Shown: positions 9,979 through 20,925, counted from the stretch's first letter. The stretch is 32,924 bases of DNA from Candidatus Monoglobus merdigallinarum (GCA_019112945.1 DXIJ01000005.1:1-32924), one strand, 5' to 3'. Numbers and translations: made by a program. The notes: generated by a model not told the origin, from the letters alone.

Positions 9979-12921
9979 ATGAGAAAGTATATCATCACGG
10001 TTATTTCAATAATACTGACGCTCTGTGCGTTTTCGGCAACGGGCGCGGCGGAGAGCTCTCTGCCCGCATTCCCCGGCGCGGAGGGCGGCGGAAAATACAC
10101 AGAGGGCGCAAGAGCAGGCGGCGCGGCCAGCGTCTATCATGTCACCAATCTAAACGCAAGCGGCGAGGGCTCCTTTGCGGATGCGGTATCGGAGCCAAAC
10201 CGCATAATCGTGTTTGACGTGGGCGGAGTTATCGATATGAAGGGCGATTCGCTCAGAATATCCGCCGACAATCTGACGATACTCGGCCAGACCGCGCCCG
10301 GGGACGGGATCACGATAACGGGCGGAGACCTTTTGCTTAACAATCAGGTCGAGCAGATAATTTTAAGATATATCCGCGTGAGGCCGACGGACAAATACGG
10401 CGGCGAGCCCGACGGCATAGGCGGCAGATGGAACAACCATATAATCATCGACCACTGCAGCACAAGCTGGGGCGTTGACGAGCTGCTGACGCTTTATGCG
10501 GGCTCAAGCGAAGACAGGACGCAGGGCGCAAACCTCACCGTTCAGAACACTATCGCCTCGGAAAGCCTTAAGATGTCCAACCACTTCAAGGGCTCTCACG
10601 GCTACGGCGCGATATGGGGAGCCACAAATTCCACCTGGCGCCTCAATCTGCTTGCTCATCACGACAGCAGAAGTCCGCGCCTTGACCGCGAGCTTCAAAA
10701 GACGGATATCAGAAACAATTGTTTCTACAACTGGGGGCTTAACAATTCCGCATACGGAGGCGAAGCATACTCCTACAATAACCAAACCCAAAACGGAACA
10801 TATGTAAACTGGGTGAACAACTACTATAAATACGGCCCCGGAACAAGCGCAAACAAGCGCAGCCGTATCTTTCAGTTCTCCGCTCCAAACGGCGGTGAAT
10901 CTCAGTTTTATGTAAACGGCAACTATGTGTACGGGTACGAGAGCGTGACGAATGACAACACTCTGGGGCTTGTTGACCCGGGGTATGTGACGCTTCTCGG
11001 CAGCGAGATTGATATGGGCGAGTATGCACTCCCGCACATGACCGCGGAGGAGGCATACGCGGAAGTACTCAAAAACGCGGGCGCAACGCTCCCGAGGCGC
11101 GACGCTATAGATGCAAGGATAATCGCGGATGTTAAAAATCAGACAGGCCGCATTATCAATAGTGCGGACGAAGTCGGCGGAGTGATAAATTCCGAGACCG
11201 TGACAAGGGTGTTTGAGATACCCTCTGATTGGAAAGAGGAACACGGCATGGGAAGCGCAAAAGAGACCGATATAGTAAACAGCGGCGAGTTTAAAGGCTA
11301 TACCTGGATAGAAGCGTATGTGAACGACCTGACAGAAGCACAGCCGGACCCGGCAAATCCATCAGTCATCGTCACATACCCGGCTATTCAGGCATTAAGC
11401 GACACCATAGACGGCGAGACGGTCACAAACGAAAACTGGCTCGTGCTGAGCGAGGGCGAGAGCTTTAACTACAAGGCCGCCGTCAAAGCCCAAAGCGGGA
11501 CAGAGCTTTCAAGAATCAAAATTTACGACGGCAGCGAGCTTATAGATACTATTAACGGCCTGAGCGGCGAGAGCTATACCCTAAACCGCGAGGTAACACT
11601 CAATCCGGGCACGCACTATATGACGCTGAGGGTCTATAACGACAGAGGCGAGGCGACCCAAAGCCCGACCTCTATAGTATATGTCAAAGGGGAGCAGGAG
11701 AGCACGGCAGGATTTTCACATGCTCAAATCGGCAGCACGCCGTTCGGCGAAAAAGGCGGCTCGTGGTACGGCAGCGGAACATATCATATCTTCGGCAGCG
11801 GCAAGATCACCTCTACCACCAATACATCCGACAACTCCTCGGGCAGCACCCAAGACAGCTGTGACTTTATGTATTGCCGCGTTTCGGGCGATTTTGACAT
11901 CACGGTAGAGGTCGAGCAGGTTCCCAAGAACGAGAACGGGGCCGTCTGCGGGATAATGATGAGGGAGAGTCTGGATTCCGGTTCAAGAATGGCTTTTCTT
12001 GCGGACGGCTGGCTGAAATACGGCGAAAATGTAAAAGTCATAAGCAGAACCGAAACCGACAGGCGCGGAAGAGTGAAATATTTTGAAGACGGCAGGGGCA
12101 ATTCAATCGACAACAGCAGCGACTACGACACAAGCAAGGACGAATACAAACTGCCCAAATACCTGAGAATGCAGAGGACGGGCGACACTCTGACATTTTC
12201 GGTCTCAAACAGCGGCGCTGACTTTTCAGACAACGCAAGGCAGCCGCTCAGCATAAACTTTTCGGGGCTCAGTGACACGGTATACTTAGGGCTTGCCGCG
12301 GATTCATGCGAGGGTACGCCAATGAAAGATTTTATGTCCGAAGCAGTGTTCAGCAGCCTGAGCATAACCGGCACGGCCGCCCCCGAGCCAATACCGACTG
12401 CTACGCCAACGCCAACGCCTACAGCAACACCAACCGCAACGCCTACAGCAACACCAACGCCCACAGCTACACCAACGCCAACACCGACTGCAACGCCAAC
12501 GCCTACAGCAACGCCAACGCCAACACCTACCGCAACACCAACACCCACGCCTACGCTAACAGCAACACCGACCGCTACACCAACGCCAACACCGACTGCA
12601 ACACCGACTTTGGCACCTACGCCTACGCCTACATTAAGACCCGGGGTATATTATGACAAAGCCCCGGCGACTGATGGAAGCGCGGTTACAGCAACGGCGG
12701 TCAACAACAGCTCCGGCCGTGCAGCAGTGATAATATGCGTATACGAGCAAGACACCGAGATACTCAGCGAGATATTTATTGAGCCTATTGAGCCGGGTGA
12801 AGTGAAGCATATCGAAAAGGATATCGGCAATACCGGCAAGCCTGTAAAGGTCATGCTATGGGATGAGAATATGTCTCCCGTGTGTACGCCGTCAGTTTTC
12901 GGCGCTGCGCAGGAGGCATAG
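9979..12921 (+). CDS. Secreted modular pectate lyase (polysaccharide lyase family 1-like) with beta-sandwich domain, Pro/Thr linker and C-terminal domain
   Basis: Signal peptide; [21 protein letters not shown]...[41 protein letters not shown] linker; C-terminal [14 protein letters not shown]. Confidence 0.9.
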   Translation: MRKYIITVISIILTLCAFSATGAAESSLPAFPGAEGGGKYTEGARAGGAASVYHVTNLNASGEGSFADAVSEPNRIIVFDVGGVIDMKGDSLRISADNLTILGQTAPGDGITITGGDLLLNNQVEQIILRYIRVRPTDKYGGEPDGIGGRWNNHIIIDHCSTSWGVDELLTLYAGSSEDRTQGANLTVQNTIASESLKMSNHFKGSHGYGAIWGATNSTWRLNLLAHHDSRSPRLDRELQKTDIRNNCFYNWGLNNSAYGGEAYSYNNQTQNGTYVNWVNNYYKYGPGTSANKRSRIFQFSAPNGGESQFYVNGNYVYGYESVTNDNTLGLVDPGYVTLLGSEIDMGEYALPHMTAEEAYAEVLKNAGATLPRRDAIDARIIADVKNQTGRIINSADEVGGVINSETVTRVFEIPSDWKEEHGMGSAKETDIVNSGEFKGYTWIEAYVNDLTEAQPDPANPSVIVTYPAIQALSDTIDGETVTNENWLVLSEGESFNYKAAVKAQSGTELSRIKIYDGSELIDTINGLSGESYTLNREVTLNPGTHYMTLRVYNDRGEATQSPTSIVYVKGEQESTAGFSHAQIGSTPFGEKGGSWYGSGTYHIFGSGKITSTTNTSDNSSGSTQDSCDFMYCRVSGDFDITVEVEQVPKNENGAVCGIMMRESLDSGSRMAFLADGWLKYGENVKVISRTETDRRGRVKYFEDGRGNSIDNSSDYDTSKDEYKLPKYLRMQRTGDTLTFSVSNSGADFSDNARQPLSINFSGLSDTVYLGLAADSCEGTPMKDFMSEAVFSSLSITGTAAPEPIPTATPTPTPTATPTATPTATPTPTATPTPTPTATPTPTATPTPTPTATPTPTPTLTATPTATPTPTPTATPTLAPTPTPTLRPGVYYDKAPATDGSAVTATAVNNSSGRAAVIICVYEQDTEILSEIFIEPIEPGEVKHIEKDIGNTGKPVKVMLWDENMSPVCTPSVFGAAQEA
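12393..12640 (+). repeat. Minisatellite-like repeat encoding the PT/ATPTPT linker
   Basis: Degenerate 6/12-nt units of the ACGCCAACGCCTACAGCAACACC type, in frame in the lyase. Confidence 0.9.
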
Positions 12922-12960
12922 CAGTCCGGAGGCGTATGCAGAGGTTTTAGGATGAATTTG

Positions 12961-12989
12961 TTGACTGCGCCGCAGGTTTGTGTTATACT
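12961..12989 (+). promoter_or_regulatory. Promoter of the TetR-family gene
   Basis: TTGACT - 17 nt - TATACT. Confidence 0.7.
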
Positions 12990-13022
12990 GGCTTAAGAAT
13001 ACAAATGCTAAGGTAGAATACT

Positions 13023-13553
13023 ATGAATGTGAAAGACCAAATAGCCGATATTTTTCTGGAGCTCGTCAGAAAAAAGAGCGTAGATAAGATAACGGTCAGA
13101 GATATCGTTGAAAAATGCGGGATCACAAGGCAGTCCTTTTATTATCATTTCAGTGATATTTTTAATCTTATCGAGTGGATCATGCAGCGGGAATGCAGCA
13201 GACTGCTGGCGGACGTTTCCGGTGATGACACTCCTGAGCAGTGCGCAAAAAAGCTGCTTAAAAGCACGTATGAAAACCGCGGGCTGATAAAACGCCTGAC
13301 CAACACAAAAGAGCTTGAAACGGTCGAGAAGATAATCATAAACACTGTCAGAGCGTTTTTAATAAAAATTGCCGACCCGTATAAGACCTCAAACGTATCC
13401 GCCGCGGAGCTCGATATGACACTTGATTTTTATTCGTTTGCGGTCGCAGGCTTCATTATGGGGCTGCACGGGCGCAATGATACGGATGTGGAGCGCGCCT
13501 CCGCTCAGCTGCTGAAATTGCTCAGAGGACAGGTGCAGCTCACAGATGCTTAA
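13023..13553 (+). CDS. TetR/AcrR family transcriptional regulator
   Basis: KSVDKITVRDIVEKCGITRQSFYYHFSDIFNLIEW helix-turn-helix. Confidence 0.9.
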   Translation: MNVKDQIADIFLELVRKKSVDKITVRDIVEKCGITRQSFYYHFSDIFNLIEWIMQRECSRLLADVSGDDTPEQCAKKLLKSTYENRGLIKRLTNTKELETVEKIIINTVRAFLIKIADPYKTSNVSAAELDMTLDFYSFAVAGFIMGLHGRNDTDVERASAQLLKLLRGQVQLTDA

Positions 13554-13588
13554 CAGCGTTTTTACACTTTTTGTGTTTTGTAAAGTAC

Positions 13589-13626
13589 AGAAACGGGATT
13601 TTGTCAGTTCCGTTTCTTATTTTTTG
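13589..13626 (+). terminator. Intrinsic terminator after the TetR-family gene
   Basis: AGAAACGG...CCGTTTCT followed by TATTTTTTG. Confidence 0.75.
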
Positions 13627-13717
13627 TGCTATAATCATAATAACTAAGATGGGCCGCTTTTCTTGATACGCCGGCACTGCACCCATTATCTGACAAAACC
13701 CATCGGGAGGCGCAAAC

Positions 13718-14161
13718 ATGTACGAGGGAATATTAGCCGCAAAACTCTGTGAGCTCAGCTCAAGCTGCGCACAGCTTAAAGACCGCACAGACGTCTGCCG
13801 CAACGAGGACGCGGACGGGCTCAAAGCGTCCATACGGCAGATAAGCGAAGAATGCGCCGAAAGCGAAGCAGCCCTTAAAAACGGTGCACTAAACGGAAAG
13901 AATCCCGGTGCGGCCGCACTTTCGGAATTGTATCTTGAGTTTTCGGAAAGGCTCGCGGAAACCGTTAAGAACATATCCGGCAAGGCGCTGTTTGACGAGC
14001 TCTCACCGTCGGAGGACGATGCGGAAAGAGCAATGCTGTTTGCCGAATACGCCATTGACTTTGCGGTATATGCCGCGCGCCAGGCAACGCTTGCCGCAAT
14101 GACGGCGGTATATAAGGAGAAGCGTCTCAGCAGCGCGGAGGACGGCCGCGGTAAACTTTAA
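13718..14161 (+). CDS. Hypothetical protein, helical
   Basis: ORF 147 aa with GGGAGG SD, directly upstream of ftsH. Confidence 0.65.
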   Translation: MYEGILAAKLCELSSSCAQLKDRTDVCRNEDADGLKASIRQISEECAESEAALKNGALNGKNPGAAALSELYLEFSERLAETVKNISGKALFDELSPSEDDAERAMLFAEYAIDFAVYAARQATLAAMTAVYKEKRLSSAEDGRGKL

Positions 14162-14184
14162 TACAAGAACCGGGAGGAATCTTT

Positions 14185-15999
14185 ATGAATGAAGTAAAAT
14201 CACCGAAAAAACCTCTTATCTACTACTATGCGATAGCGCTGATAATACTTATGCTTTTGAACATCTTTGTCATGCCGCAGCTGATGAAGCCGCACGTGAG
14301 CGAAGTCGATTACGGAACGTTCATAAGCATGACCGAGAGCAGCGATATCGGCTACGTACAGGTACAGGACAATCAGATAATATTTACCGACAAAAACGAG
14401 GAAAACATATACAAGACCGGAGTAATGGACGACCCCGGACTGACCGAGAGGCTGTATAATTCGGGCGCGAAGTTTTCGCAGGAGATAGTGCAGGAGGCGT
14501 CCCCGATCGCAGCGCTGTTCTTCTCCTGGATCCTGCCGACGCTGATATTTATCGGCATAGGCCAGCTTATCTCACGCCGCATTACAAACAAAATGGGCGG
14601 TTCAAATTCCATGATGTTCGGAATGGGCAAGAGCAAGGCAAAGATATATGTAAGGTCTACGTCTGGCATTAAGTTTTCCGACGTTGCGGGAGAAGACGAG
14701 GCAAAGGAAAACTTAAGCGAGATAGTGGATTATCTGCACAATCCCGAAAAATACAGCTCCATAGGCGCTTCAATGCCAAAGGGCATACTGCTTGTCGGGC
14801 CTCCCGGAACAGGCAAAACAATGCTCGCAAAAGCTGTTGCCGGCGAATCCAACGTTCCGTTCTTCTCCATCTCGGGCTCCGAGTTTGTGGAGATGTTTGT
14901 CGGAATGGGCGCGTCAAAGGTGCGCGACCTGTTCAGCCAGGCAAAAGAGAAAGCCCCCTGCATAGTGTTCATTGACGAGATCGACGCTATAGGCAAAAAG
15001 CGTGACGGACAGCCGGGCGGAAACGATGAGCGTGAGCAGACACTCAACCAGCTGCTGACCGAGATGGACGGCTTTGAAGAAAACACGGGCGTTATCATTC
15101 TCGCGGCCACAAACCGTCCGGAATCGCTCGATCCCGCGCTGCTGCGTCCCGGACGCTTTGACAGGCGTGTCCCCGTTGAGCTGCCGGACCTTAAAGGACG
15201 TGCGGAAATATTAAAGGTTCACGCCCGCAAAATAAAGACCGATCCAAACATCGATTACAGCACTATCGCCCGCATGGCGTCCGGTGCGTCGGGCGCAGAG
15301 CTTGCAAACATCGTCAACGAAGCCGCGCTCCGTGCGGTGCGCAGCGGCAGGAACTCGGTCACTCAGGCCGATATGGAAGAAAGTATCGAGGTCGTGATAG
15401 CGGGATATCAAAAAAAGAACGCTATCCTTTCGGACAGGGAAAAACGCATTGTCGCATACCACGAAACCGGCCATGCTCTTGCGGCCGCGCTGCAGACACA
15501 TTCCGCACCGGTGCAGAAGATAACGATAATACCCCGCACCTCGGGCGCACTCGGATACACTATGCAGATTGATGAGGGAAACCATTATCTTATGTCTAAG
15601 GAAGAGCTTGAGAATAAGATAGCGACATACACGGCAGGCAGAGCTGCTGAGGAGGTCGTGTTCGGCTCGGTCACTACGGGCGCGTCAAACGATATTGAGC
15701 AGGCGACAAAACTTGCGCGCGCTATGATCGCAAGATACGGCATGAGCGAAGATTTTGACATGGTCGCCATGGAAAGCGTTACAAATCAATATCTCGGCGG
15801 TGATAACTCGCTTGCGTGCTCACCGGAAACACAGGCCAAAATCGACGCAGCGGTTGTGGATATTGTCAAAACCCAGCACCAAAAAGCACGGAAGCTGCTC
15901 GAAGCAAACAGAGAAAAACTTGACGCTCTCACTCTTTATCTGTACGAAAAGGAAACTATCACAGGCGATGAGTTTATGCAAATTCTAAACAAAGAATAA
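14185..15999 (+). CDS. ftsH: ATP-dependent zinc metalloprotease FtsH
   Basis: Walker [21 protein letters not shown] region, HETGH zinc site; N-terminal TM segments. Confidence 0.97.
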   Translation: MNEVKSPKKPLIYYYAIALIILMLLNIFVMPQLMKPHVSEVDYGTFISMTESSDIGYVQVQDNQIIFTDKNEENIYKTGVMDDPGLTERLYNSGAKFSQEIVQEASPIAALFFSWILPTLIFIGIGQLISRRITNKMGGSNSMMFGMGKSKAKIYVRSTSGIKFSDVAGEDEAKENLSEIVDYLHNPEKYSSIGASMPKGILLVGPPGTGKTMLAKAVAGESNVPFFSISGSEFVEMFVGMGASKVRDLFSQAKEKAPCIVFIDEIDAIGKKRDGQPGGNDEREQTLNQLLTEMDGFEENTGVIILAATNRPESLDPALLRPGRFDRRVPVELPDLKGRAEILKVHARKIKTDPNIDYSTIARMASGASGAELANIVNEAALRAVRSGRNSVTQADMEESIEVVIAGYQKKNAILSDREKRIVAYHETGHALAAALQTHSAPVQKITIIPRTSGALGYTMQIDEGNHYLMSKEELENKIATYTAGRAAEEVVFGSVTTGASNDIEQATKLARAMIARYGMSEDFDMVAMESVTNQYLGGDNSLACSPETQAKIDAAVVDIVKTQHQKARKLLEANREKLDALTLYLYEKETITGDEFMQILNKE

Positions 16000-16011
16000 G
16001 GATGTTTTATT

Positions 16012-16812
16012 ATGAATATACTTTTTGCCGTAAACACAAAAGTAAAACAGCAGCTCATAAACTGCATCTATTCAATAGTGAGATTTAACAACAGATATGA
16101 TATATATATCCTGCACTCCGATTTCGGCGCAGAGGATATAAGAGAGATCAAAGACCGCTTCCCAAAAGACGTATCCATCACCTTTATATACGTCTCCCCG
16201 GAGCTTACACGCGGCTTCCCCGTGAGCAGGCGGTATCCTAAAGAGATATACTACAGGCTGTTTGCGGCGCAGGTGCTCCCGGGCGATTTGGACAGGATAC
16301 TGTATCTTGATGCAGATACTGTAGTTATAAACCCTCTCGACGAACTGTACGGAGCCGAATTTGACGGCGCGTATTATATCGGCTGCACCCATATACGAAA
16401 AGCGCTGACAAAGGCAAATCAAAAACGGCTCGGCGTAAAAGGCGGCGGCGTATACATCAACACAGGCGTAATGCTTATCAATCTAAAAAAGCTCAGAGAG
16501 GAGCAGTCTCTGACCGAAATACGTGAATTTGCGGAAAAAAACGCCTCGCGGCTGCTCCTGCCCGACCAGGATATCATAGCGGCGCTTTACGGCCGCAATA
16601 TCAAGACGTCCGACAGTATGCGCTACAACCTGACCGAAAGGGCGCTCATGCTCCACAATGCCGGCGCCCGCCGCGAAAAACGGGATATTGAATGGGTGAG
16701 GCAAAATACCGTGATAATCCATTATATAGGCAAAAGCAAGCCTTGGGAAAACGGCTGCAGCGGGACACTCGGAGTATTTTATGACGAGCTTAAAGCAAGC
16801 GTCAACTCATAG
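16012..16812 (+). CDS. Glycosyltransferase family 8 protein
   Basis: RILYLDADTVVINPLDELY (DxD) and VIIHYIGKSKPW motifs. Confidence 0.93.
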   Translation: MNILFAVNTKVKQQLINCIYSIVRFNNRYDIYILHSDFGAEDIREIKDRFPKDVSITFIYVSPELTRGFPVSRRYPKEIYYRLFAAQVLPGDLDRILYLDADTVVINPLDELYGAEFDGAYYIGCTHIRKALTKANQKRLGVKGGGVYINTGVMLINLKKLREEQSLTEIREFAEKNASRLLLPDQDIIAALYGRNIKTSDSMRYNLTERALMLHNAGARREKRDIEWVRQNTVIIHYIGKSKPWENGCSGTLGVFYDELKASVNS

Positions 16813-16928
16813 CCGCAGAGAAAAACTCAGTACGTATAAACCGTGAAAAGTTTAACGCCCCATGTATAGCACAGGCAAATTAAGGCAATGCTATAAAGCA
16901 ACTCAAAAAAACACAGGGGGGCTTAAAA

Positions 16929-17207
16929 ATGACTTTAAAAAACAAACGGCAGGTACTGATAATCAATGATATAAGATCAGACAAGATAGAGCAGGCGATA
17001 TTCATCCTGCGCGACGAGAAAGACAGCCGGACGCACGGCGTCGAGAGCGATATCGTCCTTGAAGCACATCGGATAATAAACGGCGTACTGTATTCGCCGT
17101 CCGCCTCCTGCGGCGGAGAGAAGAAGCACAAAAAACTGATGCGCGCCGCCGTGTGGCTGCTCTCTGCAGCCGCAGCCGCACTGCTTATGATTTTGCTGCT
17201 GACTTAG
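16929..17207 (+). CDS. Small protein with C-terminal transmembrane helix
   Basis: ORF 92 aa after an AGGGGGG SD-like stretch; C-terminal hydrophobic helix. Confidence 0.65.
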   Translation: MTLKNKRQVLIINDIRSDKIEQAIFILRDEKDSRTHGVESDIVLEAHRIINGVLYSPSASCGGEKKHKKLMRAAVWLLSAAAAALLMILLLT

Positions 17208-17216
17208 GCTAACAAA

Positions 17217-17261
17217 AAAGGCCTTGTTTCAGGAATCTTACGATCCGAAACAAGGTCTTTT
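17217..17261. terminator. Terminator hairpin between convergent genes, potentially bidirectional
   Basis: AAAAGGCCTTGTTTC...GAAACAAGGTCTTTT. Confidence 0.8.
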
Positions 17262-17286
17262 ATATTGCCTGAAAGCCTGCATAACA

Positions 17287-17311
17287 GTCTAAAAGGCTGC
17301 CTGAGGCAGCC
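17287..17311 (-). terminator. rpmE terminator
   Basis: Minus strand GGCTGCC-TCA-GGCAGCC followed by TTTTAG. Confidence 0.75.
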
Positions 17312-17323
17312 GCAAATAAATCA

Positions 17324-17527
17324 TTATTTATCAAGACCATAACGCTTCTTGAACTTGTCAACTCTGCCGCCGGTATCGACAAGCTTCTGCTTTCCGGTGT
17401 AGAAAGGATGACAAGCAGAACAAATTTCTATACGGATATCTTTCTTTGTAGAACCCGTGTCGATAACATTACCGCATGCACATCTTATCTGTGTCTGCTC
17501 ATAATTCGGATGAATTCCCTCTTTCAT
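17324..17527 (-). CDS. rpmE: 50S ribosomal protein L31 (zinc-binding type)
   Basis: MKEGIHPNY, CxC and [19 protein letters not shown]. Confidence 0.97.
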   Translation of the reverse strand: MKEGIHPNYEQTQIRCACGNVIDTGSTKKDIRIEICSACHPFYTGKQKLVDTGGRVDKFKKRYGLDK

Positions 17528-17589
17528 TGCGTTTCACCTCTTTCAATATATAAACTTAAATTTTTACTGATTAAATTGCAACGGCGTAT

Positions 17590-17618
17590 ATTATAACACA
17601 CCTTTATAAAGAAATCAA
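17590..17618 (-). promoter_or_regulatory. rpmE promoter
   Basis: Minus strand TTGATT - 17 nt - TATAAT. Confidence 0.7.
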
Positions 17619-17642
17619 CACTTTTTATCAAAAATATTTATT

Positions 17643-18743
17643 TTAATCGCCGAGGCACATATTGATAGCTCTTGCCGCCTTGATCCAATAGCTCTCCGGT
17701 TCGACCGCCTTATTCTTTCCTATGACGTTCTCAAGAGAGTCATAGCTGAGGTTTGAACCGTCAAGAACTACCATATTTCCGAACTTTCCGGCCATGACAA
17801 GCTCGACTGCATATGAACCGTAGCGTGTGGACAGGATTCTGTCGTTTGCCGTCGGCGAACCGCCGCGCTGCGTATGTCCGAGTATCGTCGCACGGCATTC
17901 AAGCCCCGCAAGATGCTCAAGCTGTCCTGCAATGACCTCGCCTATACCGCCCAGTCTTATCGGGTCGGGGCTGTTCTCTACGACCTTTGAGACAACAATA
18001 TCTCCGCCCAGCGGCTTTGCGCCCTCAGCGACGACGACTATGGCAAAGTTCTTGCCCCTTGCCCTGTTTTCCTTTATCGTCTCGGCAACCTTGTTTATAT
18101 CATACGGTATCTCCGGTATCAGCGCAGCGTCTGCTCCGCCTGCGAGTGCGGACGCTATCGCAATAAATCCCGCATATCTTCCCATTACCTCGACCACAAT
18201 CGTCCTGCTGTGGGATTCCGCAGTCGTCCTCAGCTTATCTATAGCCTCGGTCGCGGTCGCAACCGCCGTATCAAAGCCGAAAGTGGTATCTGTAGAAGCA
18301 AGGTCGTTGTCAATCGTTTTGGGTACGCCTATCACCTTAACGCCCTTGCGCGCAAAATCGCGTCCCGAGGTCAGCGTTCCGTCGCCGCCTATAACAATAA
18401 GCGCGTCTATGCCGGCTCTCTTTAAGTTGTTAACGCCCACGTCGGATACATCACCGCGCTGCTCCTGGCCGTGCTCGTCAACATATGTGTAATCAAAAAG
18501 GTTATCCTTGTTTGAACTGTACAGCATTGTTCCGCCCTTTGAGATTATTCCCGAAACATCATGAAGCGTAAGCGGAACAAACTCTTCCTCGCCGAGATAC
18601 AAACCGCGGTAACCGTGCTTGATTCCGATGACCTCAAGCCCGTATTTCTGTATAGCCGTCTTTACAACGGCTCTGATCACCGCATTTAAGCCCGGACAGT
18701 CTCCGCCGCCGGTCATTACTCCTATTCTTTTAATTTCACTCAT
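17643..18743 (-). CDS. pfkA: 6-phosphofructokinase (GGDGT/PKTIDND type)
   Basis: MTGGGDCPGLNAVIR, IGGDGTLTSG, GVPKTIDNDL, EVMGRYAGFIA, GHTQRGGSPT. Confidence 0.95.
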   Translation of the reverse strand: MSEIKRIGVMTGGGDCPGLNAVIRAVVKTAIQKYGLEVIGIKHGYRGLYLGEEEFVPLTLHDVSGIISKGGTMLYSSNKDNLFDYTYVDEHGQEQRGDVSDVGVNNLKRAGIDALIVIGGDGTLTSGRDFARKGVKVIGVPKTIDNDLASTDTTFGFDTAVATATEAIDKLRTTAESHSRTIVVEVMGRYAGFIAIASALAGGADAALIPEIPYDINKVAETIKENRARGKNFAIVVVAEGAKPLGGDIVVSKVVENSPDPIRLGGIGEVIAGQLEHLAGLECRATILGHTQRGGSPTANDRILSTRYGSYAVELVMAGKFGNMVVLDGSNLSYDSLENVIGKNKAVEPESYWIKAARAINMCLGD

Positions 18744-19062
18744 TTTCTGACCTCCAAAACAAATTATAAAGGTGGATTTTATAATAAAATTTATTACAGT
18801 TTAATATGCAGGCATATATCAGCCCGCGGCAATTTACAAAAGTTTACTTGCATACATACTACAGTTTACTCCATTAAACCATAAAAATCAAGCAAAAATA
18901 ACATCAGTCAATGTTTTTTGTATACTGTAACAAAAACGCCTTTTCCGCCGCCCGCCTTTTTAAATAAATCCGATACACAAATCATAAGATACGGCGCATT
19001 GACAAACAGTTCACAATCACACCCGATACGGCAAAAATTTTAAAAAATATTCCAAATTGCTC

Positions 19063-19091
19063 TTGCCAACCCATTGATATTGAGTTATAAT
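19063..19091 (+). promoter_or_regulatory. Promoter of eda-kdgK
   Basis: TTGCCA - 17 nt - TATAAT. Confidence 0.65.
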
Positions 19092-19186
19092 ATTGATGGT
19101 GTGATATAATTTTGTATAAGCAATTATTGTAAAAGCTATTATTTATTGTAAAAACTATTATTTATATATTTATAGGAGGTTTCAAA

Positions 19187-19834
19187 ATGGAAAAACAACA
19201 AGTTTTAAAAAAGATGACCGATGCGGGTCTTGTTGCGGTCGTACGCGCAAGCAGCGCCGAAGAGGCTATCAGGATCTCTGACGCCTGCCTGGAGGGCGGC
19301 TGCCCCTCAATCGAGCTGACATTTACGGTCCCCGGCGCTCATAAGGTCATTGAAGCTCTTGCGGCTAAATACTCAAACGGCGAAATGCTGCTGGGCGCAG
19401 GCACGGTGCTTGATTCCGAAACAGCAAGACAGGCTATCCTGTCCGGCGCTAACTTTATCGTAAGCCCCGGCTTCAACGCGGGCGCAGCAAAGCTCTGTAA
19501 CCGCTATGCAGTGCCGTATATGCCCGGTACAATGACGTTTACAGAAATCCTGACGGCTATGGAAGCAGGTGCTGATATCTGCAAGGTATTCCCCGGAGAT
19601 ATCGTAGGCCCCAACTTCATCAAGGACGTAAAGGGTCCCCTGCCGCAGGCTAAGCTCATGCCCACGGGCGGCGTTGACGTCGGCAATGTCGACAAGTGGA
19701 TAAAGGCGGGCGCAGTTGCCGTCGGCGCGGGTTCATCGCTCACAAAGGGCGCAAAGACGGGCGACTATGCAGCTATCACGGCTACCGCAAAAGAATTTAT
19801 TGCAAAAATTAAAGAGACTCGTGCATCGCTCTGA
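19187..19834 (+). CDS. eda: Bifunctional 2-keto-4-hydroxyglutarate / KDPG aldolase
   Basis: GLVAVVRA, EGGCPSIELTFT, GAGTVLD, KVFPGDIVGPNFIKDVKGPLPQAKLMPTGGV. Confidence 0.93.
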   Translation: MEKQQVLKKMTDAGLVAVVRASSAEEAIRISDACLEGGCPSIELTFTVPGAHKVIEALAAKYSNGEMLLGAGTVLDSETARQAILSGANFIVSPGFNAGAAKLCNRYAVPYMPGTMTFTEILTAMEAGADICKVFPGDIVGPNFIKDVKGPLPQAKLMPTGGVDVGNVDKWIKAGAVAVGAGSSLTKGAKTGDYAAITATAKEFIAKIKETRASL

Positions 19835-19893
19835 TTGATGCACGCTCCGCTTAGGCGGACTTAGATTATACATAGTTAAAAGGAGATAAAAAA

Positions 19894-20925
19894 ATGGCAA
19901 AAGTTGTTACAATGGGCGAAATCATGCTCAGATTATCCACACCGGGTAATGAAAAATTTATTCAGGCTGATGAATTTGACGTATGCTACGGCGGCGGTGA
20001 AGCAAACGTAGCGGTATCGCTTGCAAACTACGGTCATGACGCTGAATTTGTTACCGCTGTTCCCGACAATCCGATCGGAGAATGCGCTGTCGCAGCGCTC
20101 CGCAAGATGAATGTCAAGACCGATAACATCGCAAAATGCGGCGAAAGGCTTGGTATATACTTCCTGGAGACAGGCGCTTCGATGAGGGCTTCAAACGTCG
20201 TTTATGACAGGGCTCATTCTTCGATCTCTACGGCTACGGCTGCCGACTTTGATTTTGACAAAATCTTTGACGGCGCAGACTGGTTCCACTTCACAGGTAT
20301 CACTCCTGCTGTTTCGGACGCTGCCGCAGAGCTCACAGAGGCTGCTCTTAAGGCTGCAAAGGCTAAGGGCGTTAAGGTCTCGGTCGACCTCAACTTCCGC
20401 AAGAAGCTGTGGTCAAGCGAAAAGGCTCAGAAGATCATGACAAACCTCATGCAGTATGTTGACGTCTGCATCGGCAACGAGGAGGACGCTGAAAAGGTTC
20501 TCGGCTTCAAGCCGGGCGCAACGGATGTTACAAGCGGTGACCTTGAGCTCGCCGGCTATGAGGACATCTTCAAGCAGATGGTTGACAAATTTAACTTTGA
20601 GTACGTTATAAGCTCGCTCAGAGTAAGCCACTCGGCGTCTGACAACGGCTGGTCGGCTTGTATCTACTCAAGAGACACAAAGGAATTTTATCATTCCAAG
20701 GAATACAGCATTCATCCCATTGTTGACCGCGTAGGCGGCGGCGATTCTTTTGCCGGCGGTACAATCTGCGGCTTCCTCGATGGAAAGAACTTTAAGGACG
20801 CTTTGGAATTCGGTGTTGCAGCTTCGGCTCTCAAGCACACTATCCCCGGCGACTTTAACCTTGTTTCACGCGCTGACGTTGAGAACCTCGTCGGCGGAGA
20901 CGGCAGCGGCCGTGTTCAGAGATAA
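19894..20925 (+). CDS. kdgK: 2-keto-3-deoxygluconate kinase (PfkB/ribokinase family)
   Basis: MGEIMLRLSTPGNEKFIQADEFDVCYGGGEANVAVSLANYG and DRVGGGDSFAGG. Confidence 0.92.
   Translation: MAKVVTMGEIMLRLSTPGNEKFIQADEFDVCYGGGEANVAVSLANYGHDAEFVTAVPDNPIGECAVAALRKMNVKTDNIAKCGERLGIYFLETGASMRASNVVYDRAHSSISTATAADFDFDKIFDGADWFHFTGITPAVSDAAAELTEAALKAAKAKGVKVSVDLNFRKKLWSSEKAQKIMTNLMQYVDVCIGNEEDAEKVLGFKPGATDVTSGDLELAGYEDIFKQMVDKFNFEYVISSLRVSHSASDNGWSACIYSRDTKEFYHSKEYSIHPIVDRVGGGDSFAGGTICGFLDGKNFKDALEFGVAASALKHTIPGDFNLVSRADVENLVGGDGSGRVQR

Noticed and set aside
9825-10217. Plus-strand ORF 130 aa upstream of the pectate lyase
   Set aside because: Covers the lyase promoter and overlaps its 5' coding region in another frame; Arg-rich shadow sequence.
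12123-12548. Minus-strand [14 protein letters not shown]...
   Set aside because: Antisense shadow of the Pro/Thr linker repeat in the lyase gene; no RBS or independent evidence.
15430-15500. FtsH HETGH instead of the more common HEAGH
   Set aside because: Still a valid HExxH zinc site; conservative variation, not worth a separate finding.
19100-19165. Imperfect tandem ATTGTAAAARCTATTATTT repeats upstream of eda
   Set aside because: Short AT-rich duplication with only two units; no clear operator symmetry.
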